Of a DNA stretch of 64,000 bases, positions 35,920 through 45,582 are shown in pieces. Positions within the stretch are counted from its first letter, which is position 1, and each line of letters starts with the position of its first letter. The position numbers were made by a program, and so were the translations under genes. The notes under the pieces were generated by a model. The model was not told the origin of the DNA. It made no database searches and was given only the letters and a program-made list of their open reading frames with translations. Source of the stretch: Micromonospora sp. WMMD980 (GTDB taxonomy: Bacteria; Actinomycetota; Actinomycetes; Mycobacteriales; Micromonosporaceae); assembly GCF_029626035.1 (NCBI RefSeq), contig NZ_JARUBE010000003.1:1240001-1304000 (forward strand), read 5' to 3'.

Positions 35920-36842
35920 CCGCCCCGCTCCTGGCCGCCCTCGACATCGGCGGCACCAAGACCGCCGCCGCGCTGGTGCGTGGCGGCGCCGTCCTGGTCC
36001 GTACCCAGGCCCCCACGCCGGCCCGCGACGGCGCCGCCGCCGTCCTGGACCGCGCCGCCGAGCTGATCCGCTCGCTCGGCGGGCACCCGGTCGCGGTCGG
36101 CGTCGGCGCTCCCGGCCTGGTCGACCCGGCGACCGGGCTGCTCACCGCCGCCACCTCCTCGATCGACGACTGGTCCCGGGTGGACGTGCCGGGCGCGCTG
36201 CGGCGCCGCCTCGGCCTGCCCGGCACGGTGCTCAACGACGTCCAGGCCTTCACCCTCGGCGAGGCCGTGCACGGCGCCGGTCGCGGCCTGCCCACCGTGA
36301 TCGGGGTGGCCGTCGGCACCGGGATCGGCGGCGGTGTGCACGCCGCCGGCACCCTGCTCACCGGCCGGTCCGGCGCCGCCGGGCACCTCGGGCACCTGCC
36401 CGTGCCACAGGCGCTCGGGCGGCCCTGCCCGTGCGGCGCGACCGGGCACGTGGAGGCGGTCGCCGCCGGACCCGCCGTCGCCGCCCGCTACGCCGAGCGC
36501 ACCGGCGACCCGGTCGACCTGCCCGAGGTGGTCCGGCGGGCCCGCGCCGGCGACCACGTCGCGCGGACCGTGCTGGTGGAGGCGGGCGCGGCGCTCGGCA
36601 CCGCCCTCGCCGGCCTCGCCAACGTCCTCGACCCGGACCGGATCGTCATCGGCGGCGGCGCCGCCGTACCCGAGCTGCTGGCCGCCGCCGGCCCGGCCTG
36701 CACCGCCGCCTGCATGCCGGTGCTCGGCGCGGTGCCGCTGGTCCCGGCCGCGCTCGGCGCGGACGCCGCACTGGTCGGCGCCGCCGAGGCCGCCCGGCGC
36801 GTGCTCGACCTCCCGACCACCCCCGCGGTGGTTCACCCGTGA
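35916..36842 (+). CDS. ROK-family sugar kinase, probable ManNAc or GlcNAc kinase
   Basis: 308 residues. The phosphate-binding loop ALDIGGTKTAAALV opens the protein; GVGAPGLVDP, the catalytic-type NDVQAFTLGE and GVAVGTGIGGGVH follow. The ROK zinc motif CxCGxxGCxE reads CPCGATGHVE here, with His in place of the third Cys, still a possible metal ligand. It phosphorylates an imported hexosamine. With a NanE-type epimerase in the same operon, N-acetylmannosamine is the likely substrate. Start GTG 35916 overlaps the regulator stop by 4 nt. Confidence 0.85.
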   Translation: MTAPLLAALDIGGTKTAAALVRGGAVLVRTQAPTPARDGAAAVLDRAAELIRSLGGHPVAVGVGAPGLVDPATGLLTAATSSIDDWSRVDVPGALRRRLGLPGTVLNDVQAFTLGEAVHGAGRGLPTVIGVAVGTGIGGGVHAAGTLLTGRSGAAGHLGHLPVPQALGRPCPCGATGHVEAVAAGPAVAARYAERTGDPVDLPEVVRRARAGDHVARTVLVEAGAALGTALAGLANVLDPDRIVIGGGAAVPELLAAAGPACTAACMPVLGAVPLVPAALGADAALVGAAEAARRVLDLPTTPAVVHP

Positions 36843-38308
36843 TCGACATCGCGCTGGTGCCACTGGACGACCGACCGGTCTGCCGCACGCTGCCGGGCCT
36901 GGTCGCCGCCGTCGCCGGCGCCCGCGTGCAGACCCCGCCGGCCGACCTGCTGCCCGCCCAGCGGCAGCCCGGTGACCCGGACCGGCTGGCCCACTGGCTG
37001 GTCGGCCGCCGCGCCGACGCCGCCGTGGTCGCGCTGGAGACGCTCGGCCTCGGTGGCCTGATCGCCTCCCGGCTGCGCGACGACCCGGTCGCCGCCGTGC
37101 TCGGCCGCTGGGCCGCCCTGGCCCAGGGACCCACCCCGGTGTACGCCGCCACCGTCGTGCAACGCACGCCCGACGCCGACGACGCGGGCGAGGAGCCCGA
37201 CTACTGGGCCCGCCACGGCCGGGCGCTGCACGCGTACTCGGCCGCGTTGCACCACCACATCGGTACGCCGCAGCTGCCGGAGACCGACGTGCCGGCGCCG
37301 ATCCGCCGCGACTTCCTGCGCCGCCGCCAGCGCAACCACGTGCTCAACCAGGCCGCGCTCGGGCTCGCCGCGGACGGCGTGCTGGACGTCCTCGTGGTCG
37401 GCGCCGACGACACCGCCGTCGCCGCGGTCGGCACCGCCGAGTGGCAGTGGCTGTGGACCTGGGCCGGCTGGCTGGAGATCACCGACCGGGTGCTCGCGCA
37501 CCCCGGCGCCGACGAGATCGGCGCCGTGCTGGTGGCCCGCGCGCTCACCGCCGCCGCCGGCCACGCGCCCCGGATCGCGGTCGCCTGCGCCGACCCGGAC
37601 GGACTGGACCGGGTGGCCCGCTACGAGCCCGTCCCGGTCCGCGCCGGGATCGCCAGCCAGGCCGCCGCCGCCGGGGCGACAGTGGTGGACGACTCGTCCG
37701 CCGACGCGGTGCTCGTGGTCCACCCGCCGCAACCCGGCGAGGCCGACTGGGCGACCGCGCCGCCGCCGGACACCGACCCCGCCCCGGCGGCGCACACGGC
37801 CGAGTTGGTCCGCCGGCTGCTCGGGCAGGGGCGGCCGGTGGCCCTGGCCGACTGCGCGCTCGGCAACGGTGCCGATCCCCGTCTCGTCGCCGACCTGGCC
37901 ACCGACGGCTCGTACGCCCGGCTGGCCGGCTTCGCCGGCTGGAACACCGCCGGCAACACCATCGGCAGCGCGCTCGCCACGCTCGTCGCGTACCAGGTCG
38001 GGCGGGCCGGCGGCACGCTCGACGAGAACGCCGCCCGGCGGCTGCTCGCCCACCGGCTGGTCGACGACCACATCTGGATGTCGTACGCCCGGCCGCGGCT
38101 GCGCCACGAGCGCGGCACCGACCCGACCCGGCACGACCACGTCACCGACGCGGAGACCGCAGCCGTCACCGGCCGCGTCGAGCACCTGCTCCGCGAGCGG
38201 TGGCGACAGCTCGACGCGGTCCCGGGACTCGCGGTCCGGCCCGGCTCGGTGACGCTGCCCTGGCACCGCACCTACGAGATCGACTTCACTCTGGAGGACC
38301 ACCGGTGA
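36839..38308 (+). CDS. DUF4127 family protein
   Basis: 489 residues matching DUF4127 from the first line (IALVPLDDRPVCRTLPGLVA) through VVQRTPDADD, RNHVLNQAALGLAADGVLD, LVVGADDTA and GWNTAGNTIGSALATLVAYQ. Members are cytosolic and of unknown activity, often near glycosidases and sugar transporters. The conserved Asp/Arg/His-rich motifs suggest an enzyme acting on the imported glycan. GTG 36839 overlaps the kinase stop by 4 nt. Confidence 0.85.
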   Translation: MIDIALVPLDDRPVCRTLPGLVAAVAGARVQTPPADLLPAQRQPGDPDRLAHWLVGRRADAAVVALETLGLGGLIASRLRDDPVAAVLGRWAALAQGPTPVYAATVVQRTPDADDAGEEPDYWARHGRALHAYSAALHHHIGTPQLPETDVPAPIRRDFLRRRQRNHVLNQAALGLAADGVLDVLVVGADDTAVAAVGTAEWQWLWTWAGWLEITDRVLAHPGADEIGAVLVARALTAAAGHAPRIAVACADPDGLDRVARYEPVPVRAGIASQAAAAGATVVDDSSADAVLVVHPPQPGEADWATAPPPDTDPAPAAHTAELVRRLLGQGRPVALADCALGNGADPRLVADLATDGSYARLAGFAGWNTAGNTIGSALATLVAYQVGRAGGTLDENAARRLLAHRLVDDHIWMSYARPRLRHERGTDPTRHDHVTDAETAAVTGRVEHLLRERWRQLDAVPGLAVRPGSVTLPWHRTYEIDFTLEDHR

Positions 38309-39975
38309 GCAGCCCCGAACCGGACCTGACCGCGGACGTGGCCGTCATCGGCGGCGGCCTCGGCGGGGTGGCCGCCGCGCTGGCCGCCGCCCGGGCCGGC
38401 GCCACGGTGGTGCTCGTCGAGGAGCTGTCCCGGGTCGGCGGCCAGGTCACCACGCAGGCGCTGCCGGCGCTCGACGAACATCCGCACATCGAGAGCTTCG
38501 GCGCCTCGACCGGCTACCGGGCGTTCCGGGACGCCGTCCGGGCCCACTACGGCGGCGCCGCCAACCCGGGCGGCGGCTGGGTGAGCCGGCTCTGCTTCGA
38601 ACCGGCCGTCGCCCAGCGGGTGCTCGACACGGCCCTGGCCGAGGCGAAGGTGACGGTGCGGACCGGGCTCACGGTGGTCGCCACCCGGACCGAGGGCGGC
38701 CGGGTACGTGACCTCACCCTCGCCGACGGGACCGTGCTGGCCGCCGCCGTGTTCTGCGACGCCACCGAGCGCGGCGACCTGGCCCCGCTCGCCGGGTTCG
38801 CCACCGTGACCGGCTCCGAGGGCCGCGAGGCGCACGGCGAGCCGGACGCCGTGCCCGGCGGCCCCGACCCCGCCGCCCAGCAGTCGTTCACCTGGTGCGC
38901 CCTGGTGGAACACCGTCCCGGCGCGAACTTCACCGGCCCCGAACCCGCCCGCTACGCCGAGCTGCGGCACCGGCTCTCCTTCGACATCGCCGGCTGGGAC
39001 GGCGGCACCCACCGGTACCGGATGTTCACCGACGGCCCGGACGGCCGGCCGCCGTTCTGGACCTACCGGCGGCTGCGCGCCACCACGCCGGAGCTGGCGG
39101 TGCTCAACTGGGCGTCCAACGACTGCGCCGGGTACGACCCGATCGGCGACCCGGCCGGGGCCGAGCGGGCCGGCCGCGAGCTGACCGCCGCGTTCGTGCA
39201 CTGGCTGCGGACCGAGGCGCCCCGGGAGGACGGCGGCCGGGGGTTCCCCGGGCTGCGCCTCGCCCCGGAGGCCGCCGGCACCCCCGACGGTTTCGCCGAG
39301 GCCCCGTACCTGCGCGAGTCGCGCCGGATCGTGGTGGACCGGCCGGTCACCGGCCACGACCTGGCGCCGGTCGCCGGGCGCGCCCGCGCCCGTCACCTGC
39401 CCGGCTCACTCGGCGTCACCTGGTACCACGTCGACCTGCACGAGCGCACCGGCCACCCGGAGCCCGTCTACCGGGAGACCGCGCCGTTCACCGTCCCCGC
39501 CACCGCGCTGGTCCCGCGCGGCGCGGTCAACCTGCTCGCCGCCGCCAAGAACCTCGGCGCCACCCAGGTCGCGGCCGCCGCCTACCGGGTGCACCACGGC
39601 GAGTGGGCGGTCGGCGAGGCGGCCGGCGCGCTCGCCGCCCGGGCCGCCCTGGACCGCCGGCCGGCGCACGCCGTCCGCGACGACCCGGCGTTCCTGCTGG
39701 CGGTGCAGCGCGACCTGGTCGCCGCCGGCGTGCCGCTGGCCTGGGTCGCCGACGTGCCGCCGGACGATCCGCGGTTCGCCGCCGTGCAGCTGGCCGCCGC
39801 CCACGGAGCGCTGGCGGGGGAGCGGGCCGCTGACCTGGCGGTCGACCCCGACCGTCCGGCCGGACCGGCGGACCTGGCCGCGCTGCGCCGGGCCGCCCGG
39901 GCGCTGGGCGCCGATCCGTCCGACGTGGACCCCGATCGCGCCTTCGGCGCCGTAGTGGAGGACATCACCCGATGA
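38305..39975 (+). CDS. FAD-dependent oxidoreductase (FAD_oxidored type)
   Basis: 556 residues. The N-terminal dinucleotide-binding motif is [20 protein letters not shown], ending in VLVEE and [11 protein letters not shown]. Later family segments are [21 protein letters not shown] and [20 protein letters not shown]. Proteins of this group often accompany glycoside hydrolases, where oxidation of a sugar hydroxyl is proposed. The partner substrate here is unknown. GTG 38305 overlaps the previous stop by 4 nt, with CTGGAGGA upstream. Confidence 0.85.
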   Translation: MSSPEPDLTADVAVIGGGLGGVAAALAAARAGATVVLVEELSRVGGQVTTQALPALDEHPHIESFGASTGYRAFRDAVRAHYGGAANPGGGWVSRLCFEPAVAQRVLDTALAEAKVTVRTGLTVVATRTEGGRVRDLTLADGTVLAAAVFCDATERGDLAPLAGFATVTGSEGREAHGEPDAVPGGPDPAAQQSFTWCALVEHRPGANFTGPEPARYAELRHRLSFDIAGWDGGTHRYRMFTDGPDGRPPFWTYRRLRATTPELAVLNWASNDCAGYDPIGDPAGAERAGRELTAAFVHWLRTEAPREDGGRGFPGLRLAPEAAGTPDGFAEAPYLRESRRIVVDRPVTGHDLAPVAGRARARHLPGSLGVTWYHVDLHERTGHPEPVYRETAPFTVPATALVPRGAVNLLAAAKNLGATQVAAAAYRVHHGEWAVGEAAGALAARAALDRRPAHAVRDDPAFLLAVQRDLVAAGVPLAWVADVPPDDPRFAAVQLAAAHGALAGERAADLAVDPDRPAGPADLAALRRAARALGADPSDVDPDRAFGAVVEDITR

Positions 39976-40661
39976 CCGTGCTCGACACGATCCGGGGCCG
40001 GCTGGTCGTCTCCTGCCAGGCCGACCCCGGAGAACCGCTCGACGACCCGGCGCACATGGTGGCGCTGGCCCGCTCCGCGCTGCGCGGCGGGGCCGCCGCG
40101 ATCCGCGCCCAGGGCCTGCGCGACCTGCGGTCGCTGCGCGCCGCGCTGCCCGACACCCCGCTGATCGGGCTGGTGAAGGCCGGCAGCGGCGGCGTCTACA
40201 TCACCCCGACCCTGGCGCACGCCGACGGGGTCGCCTCCACCGGCGTGCAGATCGTCGCGCTCGACGGCACCCGCCGCCCCCGCCCGGACGGGCTCACGCT
40301 GGCCGAGACGGTGACCGGGCTGCGGCGGCGCCACCCGCAGGTGCTGGTGATGGCGGACGTGGCCGACGCCGCCGACGGCTACGCCGCGGTCGCCGCCGGC
40401 GTGGACCTGGTCGGCACCACGCTCTCCGGCTACACCGGCGGCGCGGTGCCGCACGACCCGGACCTGGAGCTGATCGCCGCGCTCGCGGGCGCGCTGCCGG
40501 TGCCGGTCGTAGCCGAGGGCCGGATCAACACCCCCGACGAGGCGGCCGCCGCGCTGCGCCACGGCGCGCACGCCGTGGTGGTCGGCACCGCCATCACCCG
40601 ACCCGCCGTGGTCACCGCCCGTTTCGCCGCCGCGCTCGTCACCAGCCGGGAGATGTCATGA
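39972..40661 (+). CDS. nanE: NanE-type N-acylglucosamine-6-phosphate 2-epimerase
   Basis: 229 residues with a TIM-barrel fold. NanE landmarks are VVSCQADPGEPLDDP, ALRGGAAAIRAQG, GLVKAGSGGVYITPT, VALDGTRRPRP, VGTTLSGYTGG and VVAEGRINTP. The enzyme converts ManNAc-6-phosphate to GlcNAc-6-phosphate in the cytoplasm. No N-acetylneuraminate lyase is encoded nearby, so the pathway appears to start from ManNAc or a ManNAc-containing glycan and not from sialic acid. It overlaps both neighbours by 4 nt. Confidence 0.9.
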   Translation: MTVLDTIRGRLVVSCQADPGEPLDDPAHMVALARSALRGGAAAIRAQGLRDLRSLRAALPDTPLIGLVKAGSGGVYITPTLAHADGVASTGVQIVALDGTRRPRPDGLTLAETVTGLRRRHPQVLVMADVADAADGYAAVAAGVDLVGTTLSGYTGGAVPHDPDLELIAALAGALPVPVVAEGRINTPDEAAAALRHGAHAVVVGTAITRPAVVTARFAAALVTSREMS

Positions 40662-43168
40662 CCGTGCACGTCGTCAGCCACACCCACTGGGACCGCGAGT
40701 GGTACCGGCCGATGGAGTCGTTCCGGGCCCGCCTCGCCGAGCTGGTCGCCCGCGTCTGCGACCAGCTGGACTCCGGGGAGCTGGGCCGGTTCCACCTCGA
40801 CGGTCAGACCGTCACCGCCCTCGACGCGCTCGCCGTACGCCCCGACCTCGCCGGCCGGATCCGCGCCCACGCCGCCGCCGGACGGCTGCACGTCGGGCCG
40901 TGGCACGTCCTCGCCGACAACCAGCTCGTCTCCGGCGAGAACCTGGTCCGCAACCTGCTCGCCGCGCGCCGGGTCGCCGCCGACCTCGGTCTGACGCTCG
41001 CCCGCGTCGGCTACTGCCCCGACGCGTTCGGCCACCCCGCCGACCTGCCCCGCGTGCTGCGCGGCTTCGGCCTCGACACCGCGCTGGTCTGGCGCGGCGC
41101 GCCACCGCACCTGGCGAGGTTCCGCTGGCGCGCACCGGACGGCTCCGAGGTGGTGGCGGTCAACCAGGGCTACTACGAGCCGGAGGTGCTCTGGGAGGCG
41201 GCCACCGCGGCGGACCGGCTCACCGCGTTCCGGGACAAGCAGGCCGGCCGGGACGCCGACGGGCCGTACCTGCTGCTCAACGGCGGCGACCACCTCGCGC
41301 CGCGCCGGCTGCCCGCGGGGTTGGCCGACGGCGCGGCGGTGGAGAGCACGCTGGCCGACTACTTCGACGCGATCCGCGACACGGTGCCGGCCGGCGAGGT
41401 GGTCACCGGTGAGTTGCGGTATCCGGGGGACTGGCTGACCTTCGTGCTCGCCGGCACGCTCTCCGCCCGGCTGTACCTCAAGCAGGCCAACGCCGCCACC
41501 GAGACGCTGCTGGAGGCCTGGGCGGAGCCGCTGACCGTACGCGCCGGCCGCACCGACTCGGTCGGGCTGCTCCGGCACGCCTGGGACCAGCTGCTGCAGA
41601 ACGCGCCGCACGACTCCATCTGCGGCTGCTCGGTCGACGAGGTGCACCGCGAGAACGAGGTGCGCTTCGCCCGCGCCCAGCAGGCCGGCGAGCACCTGGT
41701 CGAGCGGGCCCTGCTCGACCTCGGGTTGGACACCCGGCTCGCCGGCGACCCGGTCGCCGACGCGGCCGCGCTGGTGGTGGTCAACCCGCACGCCGCGCCG
41801 GTCACCGCGCCGGTCGAGGTGGACGTGTACACCGCGCCCGGGCACACCCTCACCGGCCTGGTCGACGCCGACGGCGAGCCGGTGCCGTACGACCTGGTGG
41901 GGACCGAGCCGACGCCGCTGTTCTGCGCCGACCTGGACCTCCTCCCGGACACCCGGGACACGCTGCGGCACCGCATCGCGTTCGTCGCCGACGCGCCCAC
42001 CGGCGGCTGGACCGGCTACACCGCGACCGTCGCCGCCGGGGAGCCGGACGCCGGGCCGGCCGGCGTCGCGGGCCGCACCGTGACCCGGGGCGACTGGACG
42101 CTGACCGTCGCCGACGACGCCTCGTTCACGCTGACCGACGCGGCCACCGGCCGGAGCCTGCCAGGACTGGGCCGCCTCGTCGACTCCGGCGACGCCGGCG
42201 ACACCTACACCTACGACCCGCCCCGGGCCGACGAGCCGGTCACGCCGGTGCTGCGCGAGGCGTGGGTCCACGACACCGCCGTCGCCTCGCGCATCGTCGT
42301 CCGCGCCGACCTCGACGTGCCGGCCGGCCTCACCGCCGACCGCGGCGCCCGCTCCGCCGAGCGGGTGGTGCTGCCGCTGACCGTCACCGCCACCATCTGG
42401 TCCGGGGTGCCGGAGCTGGACTGGCGACTGGAGTTCGACAACACCGCCGACGACCACCGCCTCCAGGCCCACTTCCCGACCGACGCGCCGGCGACGAGCT
42501 GGACCGCCGACGCCCACTTCAGCCTGCTCACCCGCCCGCTCAAGGCGCCGCTCGGCCCGCTGCCCGACGAGCGCGGCTACGAGGCCGACGCCGGCGTCGC
42601 CCCGGTCCGCTCCCTGGCCACCCTGCCCGGCCTGGCGGTCCTCGCGCCCGGGCTGCCCGAGGTCCAGGGCATCACGGGCGAGCGTCCGTCGCTGGCCGTC
42701 ACGGTGCTGCGCGCGGTCGGCTGGCTGTCCCGACCCGACCTGCGGGCCCGCACCGCCGGCGCCGGCCCGCAACTCCCCACCCCCGAGGCGCAGTGCCGCC
42801 GCCGCGTCACCGCCGCCATCGGCGTACGCCTCGACGACGGCGAGGCCGCGGTCACCGCCGCGGCGGCCCGTCGCCGCGCGCCGCTGCGGGCCTGGCAGCT
42901 GCGCCCCGGCACGACGGCGCCGGCCCGGACGGCCGGGCTGCGGGTCAAGGGGGCGCACGTGTCGGCGTACAAGCTCGCCGAGGACGGCGACGGCGTGGTG
43001 CTACGGCTGGTGAACCCGACCTCCGCCGAGGTGGTGGCCACCGTGTCCGGGCTCGACGGCCGGCTGGCCGAGTGCGACCTCGCCGAGCAGCCGGTGGGCG
43101 GGTCGGTGGCCGCCGATCGGATCGCGCTCGGCGCGTTCGCCACCCGGAGCTTCCGCATCACCGGCTGA
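40658..43168 (+). CDS. GH38 alpha-mannosidase
   Basis: 836 residues. The zinc-binding opening HVVSHTHWDREWYRPMESF, the nucleophile segment YCPDAFGHPADL with Asp122, LLLNGGDHLAP, and the helical-domain motif QNAPHDSICGCSVDEVHREN define GH38. The C-terminal half has the all-beta domains typical of the family. No signal peptide is present, so it cleaves alpha-mannosides in the cytoplasm after uptake. It is the last gene of the operon (ATGA overlap upstream, convergent gene 9 nt downstream). Confidence 0.93.
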   Translation: MTVHVVSHTHWDREWYRPMESFRARLAELVARVCDQLDSGELGRFHLDGQTVTALDALAVRPDLAGRIRAHAAAGRLHVGPWHVLADNQLVSGENLVRNLLAARRVAADLGLTLARVGYCPDAFGHPADLPRVLRGFGLDTALVWRGAPPHLARFRWRAPDGSEVVAVNQGYYEPEVLWEAATAADRLTAFRDKQAGRDADGPYLLLNGGDHLAPRRLPAGLADGAAVESTLADYFDAIRDTVPAGEVVTGELRYPGDWLTFVLAGTLSARLYLKQANAATETLLEAWAEPLTVRAGRTDSVGLLRHAWDQLLQNAPHDSICGCSVDEVHRENEVRFARAQQAGEHLVERALLDLGLDTRLAGDPVADAAALVVVNPHAAPVTAPVEVDVYTAPGHTLTGLVDADGEPVPYDLVGTEPTPLFCADLDLLPDTRDTLRHRIAFVADAPTGGWTGYTATVAAGEPDAGPAGVAGRTVTRGDWTLTVADDASFTLTDAATGRSLPGLGRLVDSGDAGDTYTYDPPRADEPVTPVLREAWVHDTAVASRIVVRADLDVPAGLTADRGARSAERVVLPLTVTATIWSGVPELDWRLEFDNTADDHRLQAHFPTDAPATSWTADAHFSLLTRPLKAPLGPLPDERGYEADAGVAPVRSLATLPGLAVLAPGLPEVQGITGERPSLAVTVLRAVGWLSRPDLRARTAGAGPQLPTPEAQCRRRVTAAIGVRLDDGEAAVTAAAARRRAPLRAWQLRPGTTAPARTAGLRVKGAHVSAYKLAEDGDGVVLRLVNPTSAEVVATVSGLDGRLAECDLAEQPVGGSVAADRIALGAFATRSFRITG

Positions 43169-43170
43169 GC

Positions 43171-43187
43171 CGGGCGGCTACCGCCCG
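43171..43187. terminator. Short hairpin at the convergent end of the mannosidase and peptidase genes
   Basis: CGGGCGG CTA CCGCCCG gives a 7-bp stem that spans the stop codon of the minus-strand gene. It is the only hairpin in the 9-bp gap. Confidence 0.45.
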
Positions 43188-43840
43188 AACGCCTTCCATC
43201 GCCCCTCGGAGACCACCTCGACCGCGCCGTCGACGACCTTGACGGCCGTCTGCTCGTCGATGGCGTAGGCCGGGACGCCGACGTCGGCGGCCCACCGCTC
43301 GGCGTCGGCCATGGTGTTCGTGGGGAAGGCGTCCAGGTGCGGGAAGATCGAGAAGTCGACGACGCCCAGGGTGCGGTCGTCCGGCGCGGACGGCCACTCG
43401 ACGAAGTACATGCCGATCCGGGGCGTCATCACCATGCTTCCGGCACTGACTCCCACCCAGACCGTGTCGGGCAGCGACGGCAGCAGGTCGGCCAGCCCGG
43501 ACTCGCGCATCCAGTGGTGCAGGTACGTCGCGTCGCCACCGTCGACCAACAGGACGTCGGCCTCCCGGACCCAGGGGACCCATCGCTCCGCGCCGACGGT
43601 GGGCAGTGCGGTCAGCTCGAGGACGCCGAGCGACGCCCAACCCAGGCCGGTCAGGTGTCGGTGGACGGGTTCGGCGGCGACGAAGCCCCGTACCGACTGT
43701 GGACCGCACATCGGGTGACCCCACTGCGCGGTCGGGACGCAGAGGGCGTGGCACTCGGCGATCGGCTTGCCGAGGAGTTGCACGAGCGCCGCGTGGATGC
43801 TCGGGTTCGTGACGCCGCCCGAGGTGAGCAAGAGCTTCAC
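43178..43840 (-). CDS. Peptidase S51 (dipeptidase E-like)
   Basis: 220 residues from GTG 43840, with CGGAGG 5 nt upstream; the longer frame adds no family sequence. The N-terminus KLLLTSGGVTNPSI, the segment LLVDGGDATYLHHWM and the nucleophile elbow VGVSAGSMVM (Ser of the catalytic triad) identify S51. A further conserved His is in FPHLDAFPTN. It is a cytoplasmic serine peptidase, typically releasing N-terminal Asp dipeptides. The specificity here is not known. No operon partner. Confidence 0.88.
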   Translation of the reverse strand: MKLLLTSGGVTNPSIHAALVQLLGKPIAECHALCVPTAQWGHPMCGPQSVRGFVAAEPVHRHLTGLGWASLGVLELTALPTVGAERWVPWVREADVLLVDGGDATYLHHWMRESGLADLLPSLPDTVWVGVSAGSMVMTPRIGMYFVEWPSAPDDRTLGVVDFSIFPHLDAFPTNTMADAERWAADVGVPAYAIDEQTAVKVVDGAVEVVSEGRWKAFGR

Positions 43841-43902
43841 GGTGCCTCCGGATTCGCGTGCGGAAGGTGGACGTGTCTGAAGACCCGCTACCGTGCGAAA
43901 AG

Positions 43903-44742
43903 TCATCGGCGGCCCCGGCCCGTCAGGCGGCGCCTCGCACGGTGTGATGGCGTGCCGCCGGGTGCGTCGCGCCGCGGATCCGGGTCAGCGAGTCGGCCGG
44001 CGGACATGTCCGTGTGGGTGGGTCTCGAAGACCATGGGTCCGCGGCGAACACGTCGTCGTTCCACCCGTAGGAGCCGGGCTCACCCCGCTGGTACCAGGC
44101 GAGGAGTTGGTCCAGCGGAGCCGGGCTGAACCGGCCGAGGAGACCGGACTCGAAGCCGTCGTCGTGGATCGTCCGATAGAGCGCCCGAACGTCCTCCGGC
44201 AGGCGTACGCCGAGCTGCTCCTCGACCGCGAGGATCTCCGCCTCGCGGTAGCCGGGCTCGAACCGCGGTGGCTCGCCGCGCAGCCGGAGGTGGTGCTCCC
44301 TGAACTCGGCCACCAGGCCCCGCACCTCGGCGAGCACACCCGGATCCGTCGGACGCCCGTCGTTGCTCGCCGCCGCGGGTCTCCGCCTGCCCGCACGCGG
44401 ATGGTTCGGGTAGCGGTACGAGTCGTCGAGCACGACCCGGGTCGGCAGCGACGGCAGCTCGCCGGAGCAACTGACCGCGTAGTGCCCCGATCCGTCGCCG
44501 GACACCTCGACGACGCACACGCCCGCGGTGCTCCCGTCGCGCGGGATCCGGCGCGTCAGGACGTCCATCTGGGCGTCGAGGTCGCCGCTCCACCGGCCGA
44601 TCCGCGCCGGGTCGCCCGCTTCGTCGTACGTCTGGCTCTGCGTCCTGTGGTGTGCCAGGACGGCGTGCATCGATCCGGGCTGGGTGAGACCCGCGACGAA
44701 CGCCCGCCCGACCTCGTGCATGGCAGCTTCGATCTCGTCCAC
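43903..44742 (-). CDS. SMI1/KNR4 family protein with atypical C-terminus
   Basis: 279 residues. The SMI1/KNR4 core runs from about 160 (REAEILAVEEQLGVRLPEDV, ALYRTIHDDGFESGLLGRF, LAWYQRGEPGSYGWNDDVF). In relatives the domain goes on with a conserved aromatic segment; here it turns into a low-complexity basic tail after FAADP (near 44040), so the end may have been replaced. These proteins are common as immunity proteins to polymorphic toxins, though many have other roles. No toxin gene is adjacent. Confidence 0.65.
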   Translation of the reverse strand: MDEIEAAMHEVGRAFVAGLTQPGSMHAVLAHHRTQSQTYDEAGDPARIGRWSGDLDAQMDVLTRRIPRDGSTAGVCVVEVSGDGSGHYAVSCSGELPSLPTRVVLDDSYRYPNHPRAGRRRPAAASNDGRPTDPGVLAEVRGLVAEFREHHLRLRGEPPRFEPGYREAEILAVEEQLGVRLPEDVRALYRTIHDDGFESGLLGRFSPAPLDQLLAWYQRGEPGSYGWNDDVFAADPWSSRPTHTDMSAGRLADPDPRRDAPGGTPSHRARRRLTGRGRR

Positions 44743-44793
44743 GGCGGCGATCCTGCCACCCGGGCCGCGGAGACCCGGCCGCGCGCCGGCCGG

Positions 44794-45333
44794 CTACGGC
44801 GTCCAGTCCCGCCGGAGCAGGCCGTAGCTCACCAGGTCCGCGAAGGCGTCGCCGTCGTACTCGCGCTCCCGTTGGGTGCCTTCATGGATGAAGCCGCATC
44901 GCTCGGCGGTGCGCCGCATCGCCGTGTTGCCGGCCAGCGTCTCGATCTCCAGGCGGCGGAGGTTGCGGTTGCGGAAGCCGTACCGGCAGAGCAGCCGGAC
45001 CACCTCGGTCCCGTATCCCTGGCCGCGTGCCTCCCGCAGCAGCGAGATGCCGAGGTGGGCGTACCCGTTGAACGTGTTGATGCCCCACAGCGCGCAGCCG
45101 CCGAGGAAGGTGCCGCCGTCGACGGTCTCGGCCAGCAGTGAGACCGCCTTGTCGCCGTCGGGCGGATCGGCGACCTGCTTCTCCAGCCCGGCCCGGACCT
45201 GGCCGACGTGGCGCGGCAGGAACGGACCGTCGTCGGTGACCAGGTGCAGCTCGGGATCACCGTCGAGGCGGAACATGTTCGGCGCGTCGTCGGGCGTGGG
45301 CGGACGCAGCCGGACCCGGTCGGTGGCGAACAT
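44794..45333 (-). CDS. GNAT-family N-acetyltransferase (RimJ/RimL type)
   Basis: 179 residues with the acetyl-CoA loop REARGQGYGTEVVRLLCRYG and the closing helix segment NTAMRRTAERCGFIHEG. The opening RVRLRPPTPDDA is typical of the RimJ/RimL group. It transfers acetyl from acetyl-CoA to an unknown amine. Single gene, no partner. Confidence 0.88.
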   Translation of the reverse strand: MFATDRVRLRPPTPDDAPNMFRLDGDPELHLVTDDGPFLPRHVGQVRAGLEKQVADPPDGDKAVSLLAETVDGGTFLGGCALWGINTFNGYAHLGISLLREARGQGYGTEVVRLLCRYGFRNRNLRRLEIETLAGNTAMRRTAERCGFIHEGTQREREYDGDAFADLVSYGLLRRDWTP

Positions 45334-45582
45334 CCCGCGACGCTAACAGCCGGCGGGGAACACGACGAGCGGATTACCGCCGGCCTGCCGACGGCCTCCA
45401 CCGTCCGGTTGCCGGGCGCGGTGGTCGGGCTGTGCGGATGCAGGAGATGTCGCGGGCATCGGTGCCGGCCACCGGCCCAATGTCCTAGGATGCTTGAGGG
45501 GGTGTGCGGTGGCGGACGGGGCCAACCGGGCGAAGGTGGTGGAGGTCGGCGCGCGCGCCCGACAGGGGTGAGCCCTCACCGG

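Noticed and set aside
31982..43168. Classical sialic acid catabolism
   Set aside because: NanE and a ROK kinase are present but no N-acetylneuraminate lyase, sialidase or sialic acid transporter is seen; GH38 points to mannosides.
45343..45579. 78-codon minus frame between the GNAT and membrane-protein genes
   Set aside because: Pro/Ala/Arg-rich shadow composition and no RBS or homology; the 249-bp gap is treated as non-coding.
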